This document shows, in pieces, positions 35,370 to 44,761 of a stretch of 64,000 nt of DNA (position 1 is its first letter; each line of letters starts with the position of its first letter). The stretch comes from Acidimangrovimonas sediminis (lineage in GTDB: Bacteria > Pseudomonadota > Alphaproteobacteria > Rhodobacterales > Rhodobacteraceae): the NCBI RefSeq assembly GCF_002871005.1, contig NZ_PHSN01000006.1:62001-126000 (forward strand), in the 5' to 3' direction. The translations under genes were made by a program, and so were the position numbers. Under the pieces are notes generated by a model that had not been told where the DNA came from, did not search any database, and saw nothing but the letters and a program-made list of their open reading frames with translations.

Positions 35370-35404
35370 CAAGGGGTCCCGGCCGCCCCGACCGGAACCC
35401 CTTG
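35370..35404. terminator. Terminator hairpin after the EVE gene
   Basis: CAAGGGGTCCCGG and CCGGAACCCCTTG pair around a short loop. The T-run (TTTTAT) lies on the minus-strand side, with A-rich DNA before it on plus, so it may act in both directions. Confidence 0.6.
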
Positions 35405-35559
35405 CCACCCTGGTACACCCCTGCACCACGCGTGAAATTCTGGGTCCGGCCATTCTGGCCCGATGCGATGTGTATATCGCGACCGGCCGCGAGACGCAAG
35501 CCTCACGTTCCGAAAAATCATTCAAAAAGAACAGGTTAGCTTAATGAGGCGTTAAGCAT

Positions 35560-35585
35560 GGGCGCCCGCGGCAGTGCAGGCGCCC
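35560..35585 (-). terminator. Hairpin after the DUF2853 gene
   Basis: GGGCGCC and GGCGCCC with a 12-nt loop, 10 bp past the DUF2853 stop. No clear T-run, so termination is uncertain. Confidence 0.4.
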
Positions 35586-35595
35586 GGCGCGAGGG

Positions 35596-35937
35596 TCAGC
35601 CGTAGACCGACTCCTTGTTGAAGTGCTTGACCAGCATGTAATAGACGACGGCGCGGTACTTGTTGCGCTCCGACCGGCCATAGGTGTCGATGACGGCGTT
35701 GAGCGCGTCCATCAGCTGCGGGCCATCGGCGAGGCCCAGCTTCTTGACGAGGAAGTTGTTCTTGACGGTCTCAAGTTCGGCGCTGTCCGAACCCGCGACG
35801 GTGGAGCTGTCGGCGTTGTAGATGGTCGGGCCGCAGCCGATCGTGACCTTGGTCAGCAGGTCCATGTCGGGGGTCATGCCGCACTTGGTCTTCAGATCGT
35901 CGGCATACTTGGCGATCAGTTCGTCACGTTTGCTCAT
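35596..35937 (-). CDS. DUF2853 family protein
   Basis: A 113-residue soluble protein of the DUF2853 family (MSKRDELIAKYADDLKTKCG, PDMDLLTKVTIGCGPTIYNA, TVKNNFLVKKLGL, and NKYRAVVYYMLVKHFNKESV). The family is small, helical and of unknown function. It stands alone, between the EVE gene (convergent) and ahcY (same strand), with its own promoter region at about 35940-36060. Confidence 0.85.
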   Translation of the reverse strand: MSKRDELIAKYADDLKTKCGMTPDMDLLTKVTIGCGPTIYNADSSTVAGSDSAELETVKNNFLVKKLGLADGPQLMDALNAVIDTYGRSERNKYRAVVYYMLVKHFNKESVYG

Positions 35938-36061
35938 GTCGTCTCTCCCACTGTCCCCGTTTGCGGGGCTTCACTGCCCTCAGGCTGATCGAAGCGTAAG
36001 CCCAAGCCCCGAGGGAACCAAGAAGAAAAGCGTGCAGGAGGAGAGTACCGCGAAAGGCAGA

Positions 36062-36085
36062 AGGGGCGGCAGTTGTGCCGCCCCT
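36062..36085 (-). terminator. Terminator of ahcY
   Basis: AGGGGCGGCA and TGCCGCCCCT make a perfect 10-bp stem with a 4-nt loop about 40 bp past the ahcY stop, followed on the minus strand by TCTGCCTTTCG. Confidence 0.65.
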
Positions 36086-36125
36086 CCGGGGTCATCAGAC
36101 GATCAAGGGGCCAGTGGCCGCGCGA

Positions 36126-37520
36126 TCAGTAGCGGTAATGTTCCGACTTGAACGGACCCTCGACAGTGACGCCGATGTAGGCGGCCTGCTCAGGCTGCAG
36201 TTGGGTCAGCTTCACGCCGATCTTCGCGAGGTGCAGGCGCGCGACCTTTTCGTCCAGATGCTTGGGCAGGATGTAGACGCCCGGGGCATAATCATCGCCC
36301 TTGGTATACAGCTCGATCTGCGCCAGCACCTGGTTGGTGAACGAGGCCGACATCACGAAGGACGGGTGGCCCGTGGCGTTGCCGAGGTTCAGCAGGCGGC
36401 CTTCGGACAGCAGGATGATGCGGGCGCCCGAGGGCATCTCGATCATGTCCACCTGGTCCTTGATGTTGGTCCACTTGTGGTTCTTCAGCTGGGCGACCTG
36501 GATCTCGTTGTCGAAATGGCCGATGTTGCCGACGATCGCCATGTCCTTCATCGCGCGCATATGCTCGATGCGGATGACGTCCTTGTTGCCGGTGGTGGTG
36601 ATGAAGATGTCGGCATCCTTGACGACGTCTTCCAGCGTCACGACCTCGAACCCGTCCATCGCGGCCTGCAGGGCGCAGATCGGATCGACCTCGGTCACCT
36701 TCACGCGGGCGCCGGCGCCGCGCAGCGACGCGGCCGACCCTTTGCCCACGTCACCATAGCCGCAGACCACCGCGACCTTGCCGGCCATCATCACGTCGGT
36801 CGCGCGGCGGATGCCGTCGACCAGCGATTCCTTGCAGCCGTACTTGTTGTCGAACTTCGACTTGGTGACGCTGTCGTTCACGTTGATCGCCGGGAAGGGC
36901 AGCAGGCCCTTCTTGTGCAGGTCATAGAGGCGGTGCACGCCGGTGGTGGTTTCCTCGGAAACACCCATGATCGCGTCGCGCTGCTTGGTGAACCAGCCGG
37001 GGGTTTCGGCAAGGCGCTTCTTGATCTGCGCGAAGAGGAAGGTTTCCTCCTCGGAGGTCGGCGTCTCGATCAGATCCTTTTCACCGGCTTCGACGCGCGC
37101 ACCCAGCAGGATGTACATCGTGGCGTCTCCGCCGTCGTCGAGGATCATGTTGCAGGTGCCACCCTCGAACTGGAAGATCTTGTCGGTGTAGGACCAGTAA
37201 TCCTCAAGGCTCTCGCCCTTGATGGCGAAGACCGGGGTACCGCCCTCGGCGATCGCCGCGGCGGCGTGGTCCTGGGTCGAGAAGATGTTGCACGAGGCCC
37301 AGCGCACATCGGCGCCCAGCGCGGTCAGCGTCTCGATCAGCACGGCGGTCTGGATCGTCATGTGCAGGGAACCCGCGATGCGCGCGCCCTTGAGGGGCTT
37401 CGAGCTGCCGAATTCCTCGCGCAGGGCCATCAGACCCGGCATCTCCGTCTCGGCGATGTCGAGCTCCTTGCGGCCGTAGTCAGCCAGCGCGATGTCCTTG
37501 ACGATGTAATCTTTCGGCAT
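36126..37520 (-). CDS. ahcY: Adenosylhomocysteinase
   Basis: Hydrolyses S-adenosylhomocysteine to homocysteine and adenosine, clearing the inhibitor of methyltransferases. 464 residues, in the range of the bacterial long form. Motifs: [20 protein letters not shown] at the start, [51 protein letters not shown] with the catalytic Lys/Asp, the NAD-binding [13 protein letters not shown] and the C-terminal KSEHYRY. The start MPKDY at 37520 fits the family; a much longer in-frame upstream extension overlaps the divergent HD gene and is rejected. In Rhodobacter the gene likewise lies near the reg locus. Confidence 0.97.
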   Translation of the reverse strand: MPKDYIVKDIALADYGRKELDIAETEMPGLMALREEFGSSKPLKGARIAGSLHMTIQTAVLIETLTALGADVRWASCNIFSTQDHAAAAIAEGGTPVFAIKGESLEDYWSYTDKIFQFEGGTCNMILDDGGDATMYILLGARVEAGEKDLIETPTSEEETFLFAQIKKRLAETPGWFTKQRDAIMGVSEETTTGVHRLYDLHKKGLLPFPAINVNDSVTKSKFDNKYGCKESLVDGIRRATDVMMAGKVAVVCGYGDVGKGSAASLRGAGARVKVTEVDPICALQAAMDGFEVVTLEDVVKDADIFITTTGNKDVIRIEHMRAMKDMAIVGNIGHFDNEIQVAQLKNHKWTNIKDQVDMIEMPSGARIILLSEGRLLNLGNATGHPSFVMSASFTNQVLAQIELYTKGDDYAPGVYILPKHLDEKVARLHLAKIGVKLTQLQPEQAAYIGVTVEGPFKSEHYRY

Positions 37521-37628
37521 GGGTGTGCTCCTTGAACCTTCGGTTGGCGGTCGAATACCATCCGGGGGGGAAATGAACAATGGCTGGCCCCCCGGGCCAT
37601 ACCCCCCGACCTGACGGAGCGCACAAGA

Positions 37629-38228
37629 ATGAAGCAGACACGGGCATGGCAACGCATGCTTTCCGGGCGTCGACTTGATCTGCTGGACCCGACGCCAGTG
37701 GATATCGAGATCGAGGACATCGCCCACGGCCTTGCCTTCGTCGCGCGCTGGAACGGGCAGACGGTGGGGGACTGGCCTTATTCCGTGGCCGAGCATTCGC
37801 TGCTGGTCGAGGAGATCTTTGGCCGCGCCAATCCCCAGGCGCCAGTGAAATGGCGGCTGGCGGCGCTGCTGCACGATGCGCCGGAATACGTGATCGGTGA
37901 CATGATCAGCCCGGTGAAGGCTTCGGTGGGCCCTGCCTACGGCGAGCTGGACCAGCGGTTGACCGCGGCAGTGCACATCCGCTTTGGCCTGCCTGCCGCA
38001 TTGCCGAAGACAGTGAAGAAGGCGATCAAGGCGGCCGACAAGGTATCGGCCTGGCTGGAAGCCACGCAGATCGCGGGCTTTTCCGCTGCAGAGGCGGACA
38101 AGTTCTTTGGACGGGTGCCAGAGGCCCTCAAGGCCGGGCTGGAGATCCGCCTGCGCCCCCCGCGGGAGGTGCGCACCGACTACACCGCCCGTCATGCCGC
38201 ACTGATCGCGGCGATGGACGGGCGGTAA
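37629..38228 (+). CDS. HD-domain phosphohydrolase
   Basis: A 199-residue YfbR-like HD-superfamily hydrolase. Metal ligands are visible in [13 protein letters not shown] (His near 57) and [19 protein letters not shown] (the HD pair near 80-81 and a later Asp in the DMISP segment). Relatives hydrolyse 5'-nucleotides; the substrate here is unknown. It diverges from ahcY (108 bp between starts) and converges with hvrA. Confidence 0.86.
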   Translation: MKQTRAWQRMLSGRRLDLLDPTPVDIEIEDIAHGLAFVARWNGQTVGDWPYSVAEHSLLVEEIFGRANPQAPVKWRLAALLHDAPEYVIGDMISPVKASVGPAYGELDQRLTAAVHIRFGLPAALPKTVKKAIKAADKVSAWLEATQIAGFSAAEADKFFGRVPEALKAGLEIRLRPPREVRTDYTARHAALIAAMDGR

Positions 38229-38238
38229 GTCGGTCTAT

Positions 38239-38559
38239 TCAGATCAGCAGGTCGTCGGGCGATTTGCCCGCTTTCAGCGCCTCGATCATCCAGTTCGGCT
38301 TGCGGCCGCGACCGGTCCAGGTTTCCGTCGGATCCGCCGGATTGGCGTATTTCGGCGCCGAAACGCTGCGCTTGCGCTTGGTTCCGACCTGGGTCCCGGT
38401 CAATTCGGCTAGGGAAAAGCCCATCTCGCGCGCCTTTTCTTCAAGCTGCGCAATGGCATCTTTTTTCTGGCGTTCCTCGTAACTCGCAATCGCTTTCGCG
38501 ACTTTCGATTGCAACTCTTTAAGCTCTTTCAAGGAAAGGTTGTTCAAATCAGTCGACAA
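38239..38559 (-). CDS. hvrA: H-NS-family nucleoid regulator (HvrA/Spb type)
   Basis: A 106-residue H-NS-like DNA-binding protein. The N-terminal coiled-coil dimerisation region (LSLKELKELQSKVAKAIASY, then EERQKKDAIAQLEEKA) is joined by a short linker to the C-terminal DNA-binding motif TWTGRGRKPNWM at about 82-93. In Rhodobacter, HvrA/Spb modulates photosynthesis and nitrogen-fixation genes and lies after regA. The same order is seen here: senC, regA, hvrA on the minus strand, though regA and hvrA are separated by 131 bp and may have separate promoters. Confidence 0.9.
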   Translation of the reverse strand: MSTDLNNLSLKELKELQSKVAKAIASYEERQKKDAIAQLEEKAREMGFSLAELTGTQVGTKRKRSVSAPKYANPADPTETWTGRGRKPNWMIEALKAGKSPDDLLI

Positions 38560-38690
38560 TCTAGCCTCCAGTGCTTTTCCGCAGCTTCCTCGCTCTCCAC
38601 ATCAATAAAGTCAAGCGATATATACAAGTTAACCTATTCTTGTTCAGAATAGCTCAAATGTCCATGACGGTGGAATTCGGTAGGAGGAAA

Positions 38691-39251
38691 TCAGCGCGGA
38701 CTGCGTTTTGCCAGAATGCGCTGCAGCGTGCGGCGGTGCATATTCAGCCGCCGCGCGGTTTCCGAAACGTTGCGGTCGCACAATTCATAGACACGCTGGA
38801 TATGTTCCCAACGCACCCTGTCAGCCGACATCGGATTTTCCGGCGGGGCCGGCAATTCGTCGGTCCGCGCCAGCAGCGCATTGACGATGTCATTGGCGTC
38901 GGCGGGCTTCGACAGGTAGTCGGTCGCGCCGATCTTCACCGCCGCGACAGCCGTGGCGATCGCGCCATATCCGGTCAGCACAACGATGCGCGCGTCGGGG
39001 CGTTTCTCGCGCAGCACCTCGACCACGTCGAGCCCATTGCCATCCTCAAGCCGCAGGTCGATCACCGCGTAGGCTGGCGGCCGGCTGGTGGCGATTGCCT
39101 TGCCCCCTGCCACGCTTTCCGCCGTCTCGACGGCAAAGCCACGCTTTTCCATGGCGCGTGCCAGCCGCTTGACGAAAGGTTCGTCGTCGTCGACAAGCAA
39201 GAGCGAGCGGTCCTGGCCCAGTTCGGCCGTCAGGTCGTCGTCGTCCGCCAT
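38691..39251 (-). CDS. regA: Redox response regulator RegA/PrrA/ActR
   Basis: A 186-residue response regulator, the output partner of RegB. The receiver domain has LLLVDDDEPF, the phospho-acceptor Asp65 in AVIDLRLEDG, VLTGYGAIATAV and the Lys in YLSKPAD. The C-terminal Fis-type helix-turn-helix (NVSETARRLNMHRRTLQRIL, then AKRSPR) is the nearly invariant signature of RegA/PrrA/ActR. It controls energy and redox genes such as respiration, carbon and nitrogen fixation in relatives. It lies in the senC-regA-hvrA strand, divergent from regB. Confidence 0.96.
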   Translation of the reverse strand: MADDDDLTAELGQDRSLLLVDDDEPFVKRLARAMEKRGFAVETAESVAGGKAIATSRPPAYAVIDLRLEDGNGLDVVEVLREKRPDARIVVLTGYGAIATAVAAVKIGATDYLSKPADANDIVNALLARTDELPAPPENPMSADRVRWEHIQRVYELCDRNVSETARRLNMHRRTLQRILAKRSPR

Positions 39252-39309
39252 GAAATCCCCCGGAAATTCGCGCGTTTGCGGCCCTTTCTATGGCCAAGCG
39301 CCCCGAGCG

Positions 39310-39987
39310 TCAATTTGCCTTCGCGGCACCCACGAAACAGGCGACCCGGTCGGCGATCTGCTGCGGCGTATCCTCGCGCTTGAAAAAGTCGACAAAGCCC
39401 GCGCGGGGGAGCACCAGATAGGTAAATGTCGAATGGTCGACGAGGTAGTATTTCTGCCAATCAGCATAGGCTTTGGTACCCGGCGCCGCGTCCGCGGGCG
39501 GAGAATGCACCTTGTAATAGGTCTTGTAGGCCCGCGACGCCGCCTTCACCTCCTCGGGCGTGCCCGTCAGCCCGATCATCTTGGGGCTGAAGTTCGCCGC
39601 GAACTCCTTGACGACCGCGGGGGTGTCGCGCCCCGGGTCGATCGAGATGAAGACCGCCTGCGCGTCAAGTCCGCGCTTGTCCAGCAGGTCGATGGCGTCG
39701 GCGTTGCGCGCACTATCGAGGGGGCAGACATCGGGACAGAAGGTATATCCGAAATAGACCAGCGAGGGCTTGGTGATGACATCCTCGTCGCTGACAGTCC
39801 TGCCGTCGCCGTCGGTCAGGGTGAAGGGCCCGCCGATCGCCGCCTTGCCGGCGACCGCGCTGCCGCGGCAGGCCGCGAACCGGTCGCCGCCCGCCTGGCT
39901 GCGAAGATAGAGATACCCGCCGACGCCCACGACGATGACCGCCACGAAAACGACAAAGGCGGAAAACACTGCGTTCTGCCGGGTCAT
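39310..39987 (-). CDS. senC: SCO1/SenC/PrrC copper chaperone
   Basis: A 225-residue membrane-anchored SCO-family protein with a thioredoxin-like periplasmic domain. The N-terminal anchor is SAFVVFVAVIVVGVGGYLYL (residues 9-28). Copper ligands are Cys84 and Cys88 in YTFCPDVCPL and His185 in VDHSTFTYLV. It delivers copper to the CuA or CuB site of cytochrome c oxidase and in Rhodobacter influences signalling by RegB/PrrB. It is divergent from regB, 100 bp apart, and upstream of regA. Confidence 0.95.
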   Translation of the reverse strand: MTRQNAVFSAFVVFVAVIVVGVGGYLYLRSQAGGDRFAACRGSAVAGKAAIGGPFTLTDGDGRTVSDEDVITKPSLVYFGYTFCPDVCPLDSARNADAIDLLDKRGLDAQAVFISIDPGRDTPAVVKEFAANFSPKMIGLTGTPEEVKAASRAYKTYYKVHSPPADAAPGTKAYADWQKYYLVDHSTFTYLVLPRAGFVDFFKREDTPQQIADRVACFVGAAKAN

Positions 39988-40087
39988 GCCTTTCCTCCTC
40001 CGTCCCCTCGCGACATTGATCCACGATCACGGGGCAACTAACAATGCTTCACGCTGCCCCATCCCGTTTCCAGCCCGGCCGACAGAC

Positions 40088-41482
40088 ATGCCCGCAAGAC
40101 ACCACAGACGCGATATCTTCACCGGCGACGCCCCGTCGAACTGGGTTCGGCTACGCACGCTGATCCTGCTGCGCTGGCTGGCGCTGGCCGGGCAGGCGCT
40201 GGCGATCTTCGCCGCGCACCAGTTCTACGGGCTCGACCTCGACCTGGGGCTGTGCCTTCTGGCCGTGCTGGCCGGTGTGCTGGTGAACCTTGGCGCGATC
40301 TTCCTCTTCCCCGGCAAGCTGCGACTGACAGAGGTGCAGACGATGGCGATGTTGCTGTTCGACATCTGCCAGCTCGCGCTGCTGCTGTTCCTGACCGGGG
40401 GGATGAACAACCCCTTCGCGATACTGATCCTGGCGCCGGTCACCATATCGGCCAGCACGCTGCAACTGCGCACCACCGTGTTCCTCGGCGCCGTGGCGAT
40501 TACGCTGGTCTCGGCCCTGGCGGTGTTCCACGTACCGCTGGTGCTTCAGGGCGGGCTGGAGCTTGACGTGCCACCGGTCTTCGCCTTCGGTTTCTGGCTG
40601 GCAACGGTGATCGGGATCGTGTTTCTCGGGCTCTATTCCTGGCGCGTCGCGACCGAGATGCGGTCGATGTCGGACGCCCTGCTCGCGACGCAGATGGCTC
40701 TGTCGCGGGCGCAGAAGCTTACCGATCTCGGCGGCGTCGTGGCGGCCGCGGCGCATGAGCTGGGGACACCCCTTGCGACGATCAAGCTGGTCAGCTCCGA
40801 ATTGATGGACGAGCTTGAGGGCAGCCCCACGCTGGCCGAGGACGTGGCCCTGATCCGCGACCAGGCCGACCGCTGCCGCGATATCCTGCGATCCATGGGC
40901 CAGGCCGGCAAGGACGACCTGCACATGCGCCGCGCCCCGATGGCCGCGCTCCTACGCGAGGCGGCAGAACCGCACATGGGCCGCGGCAAGGAGATCGTCT
41001 TCAACGTTCATCCCGGCTCCGGCGGGGACGAACGGCAGCCCACGCTCCTGCGGCAGCCCGAGATCATCCACGGGCTGCGCAATTTCATCCAGAACGCGGT
41101 CGATTTCGCGCGTTCGACCGTGTGGGTCGAAGGCGAATGGACCGCCCGGGCGATCACGATCCGGGTCTCGGATGACGGGGCCGGCTATCCGCCCCAGGTG
41201 ATCACCCGGATCGGCGACCCGTTCGTGCGGTCGCGGCAAAGCGACGAGGATCGCCATCAAAGGCCGGAATACGAAGGCATGGGCCTTGGTCTTTTCATTG
41301 CGAAAACCCTTCTCGAAAGGTCCGGCGCGGAACTGAGCTTTGCCAACGGCACCGATCCGTTCGCGCCGAAAAGCGGGATTCCCGCGCGGTCGGGCGCCAT
41401 CGTTTCGGTCACCTGGCCGCGCGGCCGGATTGCCGCCGACGGGGACGGACCGCTGGGCGAGAATGTGCTGATCACCGGCTGA
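40088..41482 (+). CDS. regB: Redox sensor histidine kinase RegB/PrrB
   Basis: A 464-residue membrane kinase that phosphorylates RegA in response to the redox state of the ubiquinone pool. Six hydrophobic segments span about residues 25-185, with the quinone-sensing motif GGMNNPFAILILAPVTIS at 104-121. His223 in AAAHELGTPLATIKL is the phospho-acceptor, and the redox-active Cys263 in ADRCRDILRSMGQ corresponds to the regulatory Cys of Rhodobacter RegB. The ATPase domain carries NFIQNAVDFA, VSDDGAGYPP and GMGLGLFIAKTLLE. Start ATG 40088 gives the family length; it diverges from senC-regA. Confidence 0.96.
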   Translation: MPARHHRRDIFTGDAPSNWVRLRTLILLRWLALAGQALAIFAAHQFYGLDLDLGLCLLAVLAGVLVNLGAIFLFPGKLRLTEVQTMAMLLFDICQLALLLFLTGGMNNPFAILILAPVTISASTLQLRTTVFLGAVAITLVSALAVFHVPLVLQGGLELDVPPVFAFGFWLATVIGIVFLGLYSWRVATEMRSMSDALLATQMALSRAQKLTDLGGVVAAAAHELGTPLATIKLVSSELMDELEGSPTLAEDVALIRDQADRCRDILRSMGQAGKDDLHMRRAPMAALLREAAEPHMGRGKEIVFNVHPGSGGDERQPTLLRQPEIIHGLRNFIQNAVDFARSTVWVEGEWTARAITIRVSDDGAGYPPQVITRIGDPFVRSRQSDEDRHQRPEYEGMGLGLFIAKTLLERSGAELSFANGTDPFAPKSGIPARSGAIVSVTWPRGRIAADGDGPLGENVLITG

Positions 41483-41616
41483 TCCTGTCGCGCATTCCAA
41501 ACTCATCACAGCACGAAGAAGCGGTGATTTCTACTCGCCCTCGTGTTAACTGTTCGTTAACTTAGTCAACCTTAGGTTTTTCAGAGAGGGTGTTTTTACC
41601 CTGGGGGGCTCTGCTT

Positions 41617-43242
41617 ATGGGTTTCGACTGGTCACATGGTGGCTGGGTAGAGTTTATTGTGATCGTTGGTGTTTCCTTCGCGATCGCTTTCGCTTCACTG
41701 GTTATTCTGTCCGCTTTTGCATCCAGTCGGGCGGCGCTTTCCCCCGATGCGCTGACCGAACGGACCGAAGGCATCACCTTTCTCTTCGACGAAAGGGAAA
41801 TGATCGACGCCACCGGACCCGCCCGTGCGCTGTTGAACGCCGGCGAGGGGGAAGACAACTGGTCACGATTGCTGTCGTACCTGCTGCCACGCTTTCCCGG
41901 GATCGAGGATCATATCGCCGATCTTTCCGAACGCGGCCGGGTCACGCTGATGTCGCAGGGCCCCCGACCACTTACCCTCAAGGCGGAATGGCGCGGCGGC
42001 CTGACCCGGCTTTCCCTGCACGATCCGCGCGCCGCCGGGTCCGGGCCGGGCGCCACGCTCGACCCGATCAGCCAGCGCGCGCTGGAGGATGAATTGTCCG
42101 ACCTGCGCGGAACGGTCGAGGAGGCCCCCTTCCTCGTCTGGCGCGAGGCGCCGGACCGCGCAGTGATCTGGGCGAACCGCCGCTATCTGGATCTGGCGCG
42201 GAAGGATGACGAGGAGGATATCGGCTGGCCGCTGCCGCAGCTCTTTCCCGATCTTGACCTGGCAGAACATGGCCAGGCCCCGGGCGCCACGCGGCGGGCG
42301 TCGGTGCGGACGCCGAAGGAGGGTACGACGCTCTGGTTCGACTGTCGCGCGATGCCTGCGGAAGCCGGCCGCTTGGTGTTCGCCCTGCCTGCAGACGCCG
42401 CAGTTCAGGCGGAATCGAGCCTGCGCAGCTTTGTCCAGACGCTGACCAAGACCTTCGCGCACCTCACGATCGGCCTTGCCATCTTTGACCGGCAACGCCG
42501 GCTGGTGCTGTTCAATCCGGCGTTGATCGAACTGACCCAGATCAGCCCCGAGTTCCTGTCCGCCCGGCCGACGCTGCCCGATTTCCTCGACGCGATGCGC
42601 GACCGCCGCACGATCCCGGAACCCAAGGATTACAAGACCTGGCGCGATCAGTTGGCCGCGCTGGAAAAGGCCGCGGCCTCGGGCCAGTACGAGGAAACCT
42701 GGACGCTGCCCTCGGGCCTCACCTATCGCGTCACGGGGCGGCCCCACCCCGACGGCGCCGTCGCCTTCCTGTTCGAGGATATCAGTGCCGAGATGAGCCT
42801 CACACGCCGGTTCCGCGCGGAGCTGGAGCTTAGTCAGGCCGTCATCGACGCGATGGAAGAGGCGATCGCGGTCTTCTCTCCCGCGGGGCAGCTGATCGTC
42901 TCCAACGCGGCATGCGACGGTATCTGGGGTTGCGGCGCCGCCGAGACACCGATCAGCGCCGATCTGTCCGGCATGCTGGCCCGTTGGCGGCAGCTTTGCG
43001 CGCCATCTCCGGTCTGGGACCGGCTGGCCGATTTCATCCGCCGCGTCGGGCCGCGCGATCCCTGGTCGGGCGAATTGCGGCTGACGGACGGACGCGCCCT
43101 GACTTGTCATTGTGCCCCGGTGACCGGGGGCGCAACCCTTGTCCGGTTCGTCGCCCGGGCGGCGGAGCCGACCGCGCTGGCCGCGCCGGCGGCCACGCCC
43201 CCGAAGGCCGGCGCCGCCAGCCCCCGCAAGCGGCGGGCGTGA
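41617..43242 (+). CDS. Membrane-anchored multi-PAS protein without kinase domain
   Basis: A 541-residue protein with one N-terminal membrane segment (VEFIVIVGVSFAIAFASLVI) and at least two to three PAS-like domains (around DRAVIWANRRYLDLARKDDE, GLAIFDRQRRLVLFNPALIE and EAIAVFSPAGQLIVSNAACD). It ends in an Ala/Pro/Lys-rich tail with no histidine-kinase, GGDEF or EAL domain. Related Rhodobacteraceae proteins sit before tsaE; their function is unknown to me. The ATG at 41617 is chosen over the GTG at 41590 because GGGGGG precedes it. It follows regB after a 134-bp gap, so a link to RegB sensing is possible but unproven. Confidence 0.78.
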   Translation: MGFDWSHGGWVEFIVIVGVSFAIAFASLVILSAFASSRAALSPDALTERTEGITFLFDEREMIDATGPARALLNAGEGEDNWSRLLSYLLPRFPGIEDHIADLSERGRVTLMSQGPRPLTLKAEWRGGLTRLSLHDPRAAGSGPGATLDPISQRALEDELSDLRGTVEEAPFLVWREAPDRAVIWANRRYLDLARKDDEEDIGWPLPQLFPDLDLAEHGQAPGATRRASVRTPKEGTTLWFDCRAMPAEAGRLVFALPADAAVQAESSLRSFVQTLTKTFAHLTIGLAIFDRQRRLVLFNPALIELTQISPEFLSARPTLPDFLDAMRDRRTIPEPKDYKTWRDQLAALEKAAASGQYEETWTLPSGLTYRVTGRPHPDGAVAFLFEDISAEMSLTRRFRAELELSQAVIDAMEEAIAVFSPAGQLIVSNAACDGIWGCGAAETPISADLSGMLARWRQLCAPSPVWDRLADFIRRVGPRDPWSGELRLTDGRALTCHCAPVTGGATLVRFVARAAEPTALAAPAATPPKAGAASPRKRRA

Positions 43243-43296
43243 CCCGCCCGGATCGGGCTTGCAGGTGGCTGGCGGCACGGTAAGACTGCGGGGACG

Positions 43297-43776
43297 ATGC
43301 AAGACAAGCAGCACCTCGCCCTGCCCTCGCCCGAGGCAACCGCCGCCCTGGCGCGCCGCCTCGCCCCCGCGCTGAAGCCGGGCGACGTGCTGCTGCTCGA
43401 GGGGCCGATCGGCGCCGGAAAGACCCACTTCGCGCGCGCGCTGATTCAGGCACTTCTGGCCGAACCGGAAGACGTTCCCTCGCCGACCTTCACCCTTGTC
43501 CAGACCTACGAAACCGCCGACGGGGCGGAGATCTGGCACGCCGACCTCTACCGCCTGACCGACCCGTCTGAGGTGATGGAGCTTGGCCTCGACGCCGCAT
43601 TCGACAGCGCGATCTGCCTGGTGGAATGGCCCGACCGGCTGGGCGAGGAAGCGCCGGAAGACGCCCTTCACCTCACCTTTTCCGGTACCGAGGACGAGGA
43701 GGCCCGCGCACTGGTCCTGCAAGGCCCCGCCCGATGGTCGGCACTGTTGCAGGAGCTGGGCCGCGCCGATGACTGA
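43297..43776 (+). CDS. tsaE: tRNA threonylcarbamoyladenosine ATPase TsaE
   Basis: A 159-residue P-loop ATPase that works with TsaB and TsaD in t6A synthesis. The P-loop is LEGPIGAGKTHFARAL near residue 29-44, SPTFTLVQTYE follows, then DLYRLTDPSEVMELG and the C-terminal CLVEWPDRL. It overlaps the next gene by 8 bp, starting the tsaE-amgK-murU-addB-addA run. Confidence 0.96.
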   Translation: MQDKQHLALPSPEATAALARRLAPALKPGDVLLLEGPIGAGKTHFARALIQALLAEPEDVPSPTFTLVQTYETADGAEIWHADLYRLTDPSEVMELGLDAAFDSAICLVEWPDRLGEEAPEDALHLTFSGTEDEEARALVLQGPARWSALLQELGRADD

Positions 43777-44761
43777 CCGTGACGACCTTGCCCGCGACTT
43801 CGTGGTCCGTACCGGATGGGGCGCGGCCGAAAGCCGGCCACTGGCCGGCGACGCCTCGGCGCGCAGCTACCGCCGCCTAGTCGCCGCCGACGGCAGCACC
43901 GCCGTGCTGATGGATGCGCCGCCCGGACTGGTCGAACCGATTGCCGATTTCACACGCGTGGCCCGGCACCTCCAAAGCCTCGGCCTCTCGGCGCCCGCGA
44001 TCCTGGCGGAGGATCCGGTCCACGGCTTCCTCCTGCTCGAGGATCTGGGCGACGATCTCTTCGCTCGCCTTCTCGACACCAGGCCCGCCCTCGAACCCGA
44101 TCTCTACCGCGCGGCCACCGATGTCCTCGTGCGGCTGCAATCGGTGCCACCGCTGCCGAACCTGCCTGAATACGGCGTGCCGATGATGGCGGATTACGTC
44201 TCTGTTCTGGCCGAGGATTACGCGCGAACGGATCCGGCACCGCTCGTCGGCCACGTTCGCTCCGCGCTGGAGCGGCTGGTGCCAGAGACAGGCACGATGA
44301 TCCTGCGCGACTACCACGCCGAGAACCTGCTCTGGCTGCCCGGGCGCCGCGGGCTGGCGCGGGTCGGGCTCCTCGATTTCCAGATGGCGATGCGCTGTCA
44401 CCCGGCCTATGACCTCGTCTCGCTGCTGCAGGACGCGCGCCGAGACGTCTCGCCCGCGGTCGAGACTGCGATGGTCGCGCATTTCGCCGCGGCGACGGGC
44501 GCCGATGGGCAGGCTTTCGCGGCGGCCTACGCCGCGCTCGGCGCCCAGCGCAACCTGCGTATCGTCGGCCTTTTCGCCCGCCTCGCGCGCACCGCGGGAA
44601 AGACCCGCTACCTCGGCATGATCCCCCGCGTCTGGGGCCTGTCCCGACGCTGCCTCGCGCATCCCGAACTGGCAGATCTGGCCGCGTTCGTGACGAAAAC
44701 GATCCCGGAACCGACCCCGGGGCACCTGCAAGGACTGGCCGCCGCATGCCCGACGCCGTAA
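43769..44761 (+). CDS. amgK: AmgK-like cell-wall sugar kinase
   Basis: A 330-residue aminoglycoside-phosphotransferase-fold kinase. AmgK phosphorylates the anomeric position of N-acetylmuramate (and GlcNAc) in the peptidoglycan recycling route that bypasses de novo UDP-MurNAc synthesis. Motifs: LAGDASARSYRRLVAADGS, LLLEDLGDDLF, the catalytic LRDYHAENLLWLPGR (Asp in the Brenner-like motif) and LLDFQMAMRCHPAYDLVSLL. It overlaps tsaE by 8 bp and murU by 16 bp, so the pair is co-translated with its partner enzyme. Confidence 0.88.
   Translation: MTDRDDLARDFVVRTGWGAAESRPLAGDASARSYRRLVAADGSTAVLMDAPPGLVEPIADFTRVARHLQSLGLSAPAILAEDPVHGFLLLEDLGDDLFARLLDTRPALEPDLYRAATDVLVRLQSVPPLPNLPEYGVPMMADYVSVLAEDYARTDPAPLVGHVRSALERLVPETGTMILRDYHAENLLWLPGRRGLARVGLLDFQMAMRCHPAYDLVSLLQDARRDVSPAVETAMVAHFAAATGADGQAFAAAYAALGAQRNLRIVGLFARLARTAGKTRYLGMIPRVWGLSRRCLAHPELADLAAFVTKTIPEPTPGHLQGLAAACPTP

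Noticed and set aside
37521-37628. SAH or SAM/SAH riboswitch upstream of ahcY
   Set aside because: The gap is only 108 bp shared with a divergent gene, and I could not draw a convincing riboswitch fold.
36126-38195. Long N-terminal extension of AhcY
   Set aside because: The extension overlaps the divergent HD-domain gene on the other strand and is not seen in the family. MPKDY at 37520 gives the normal length.
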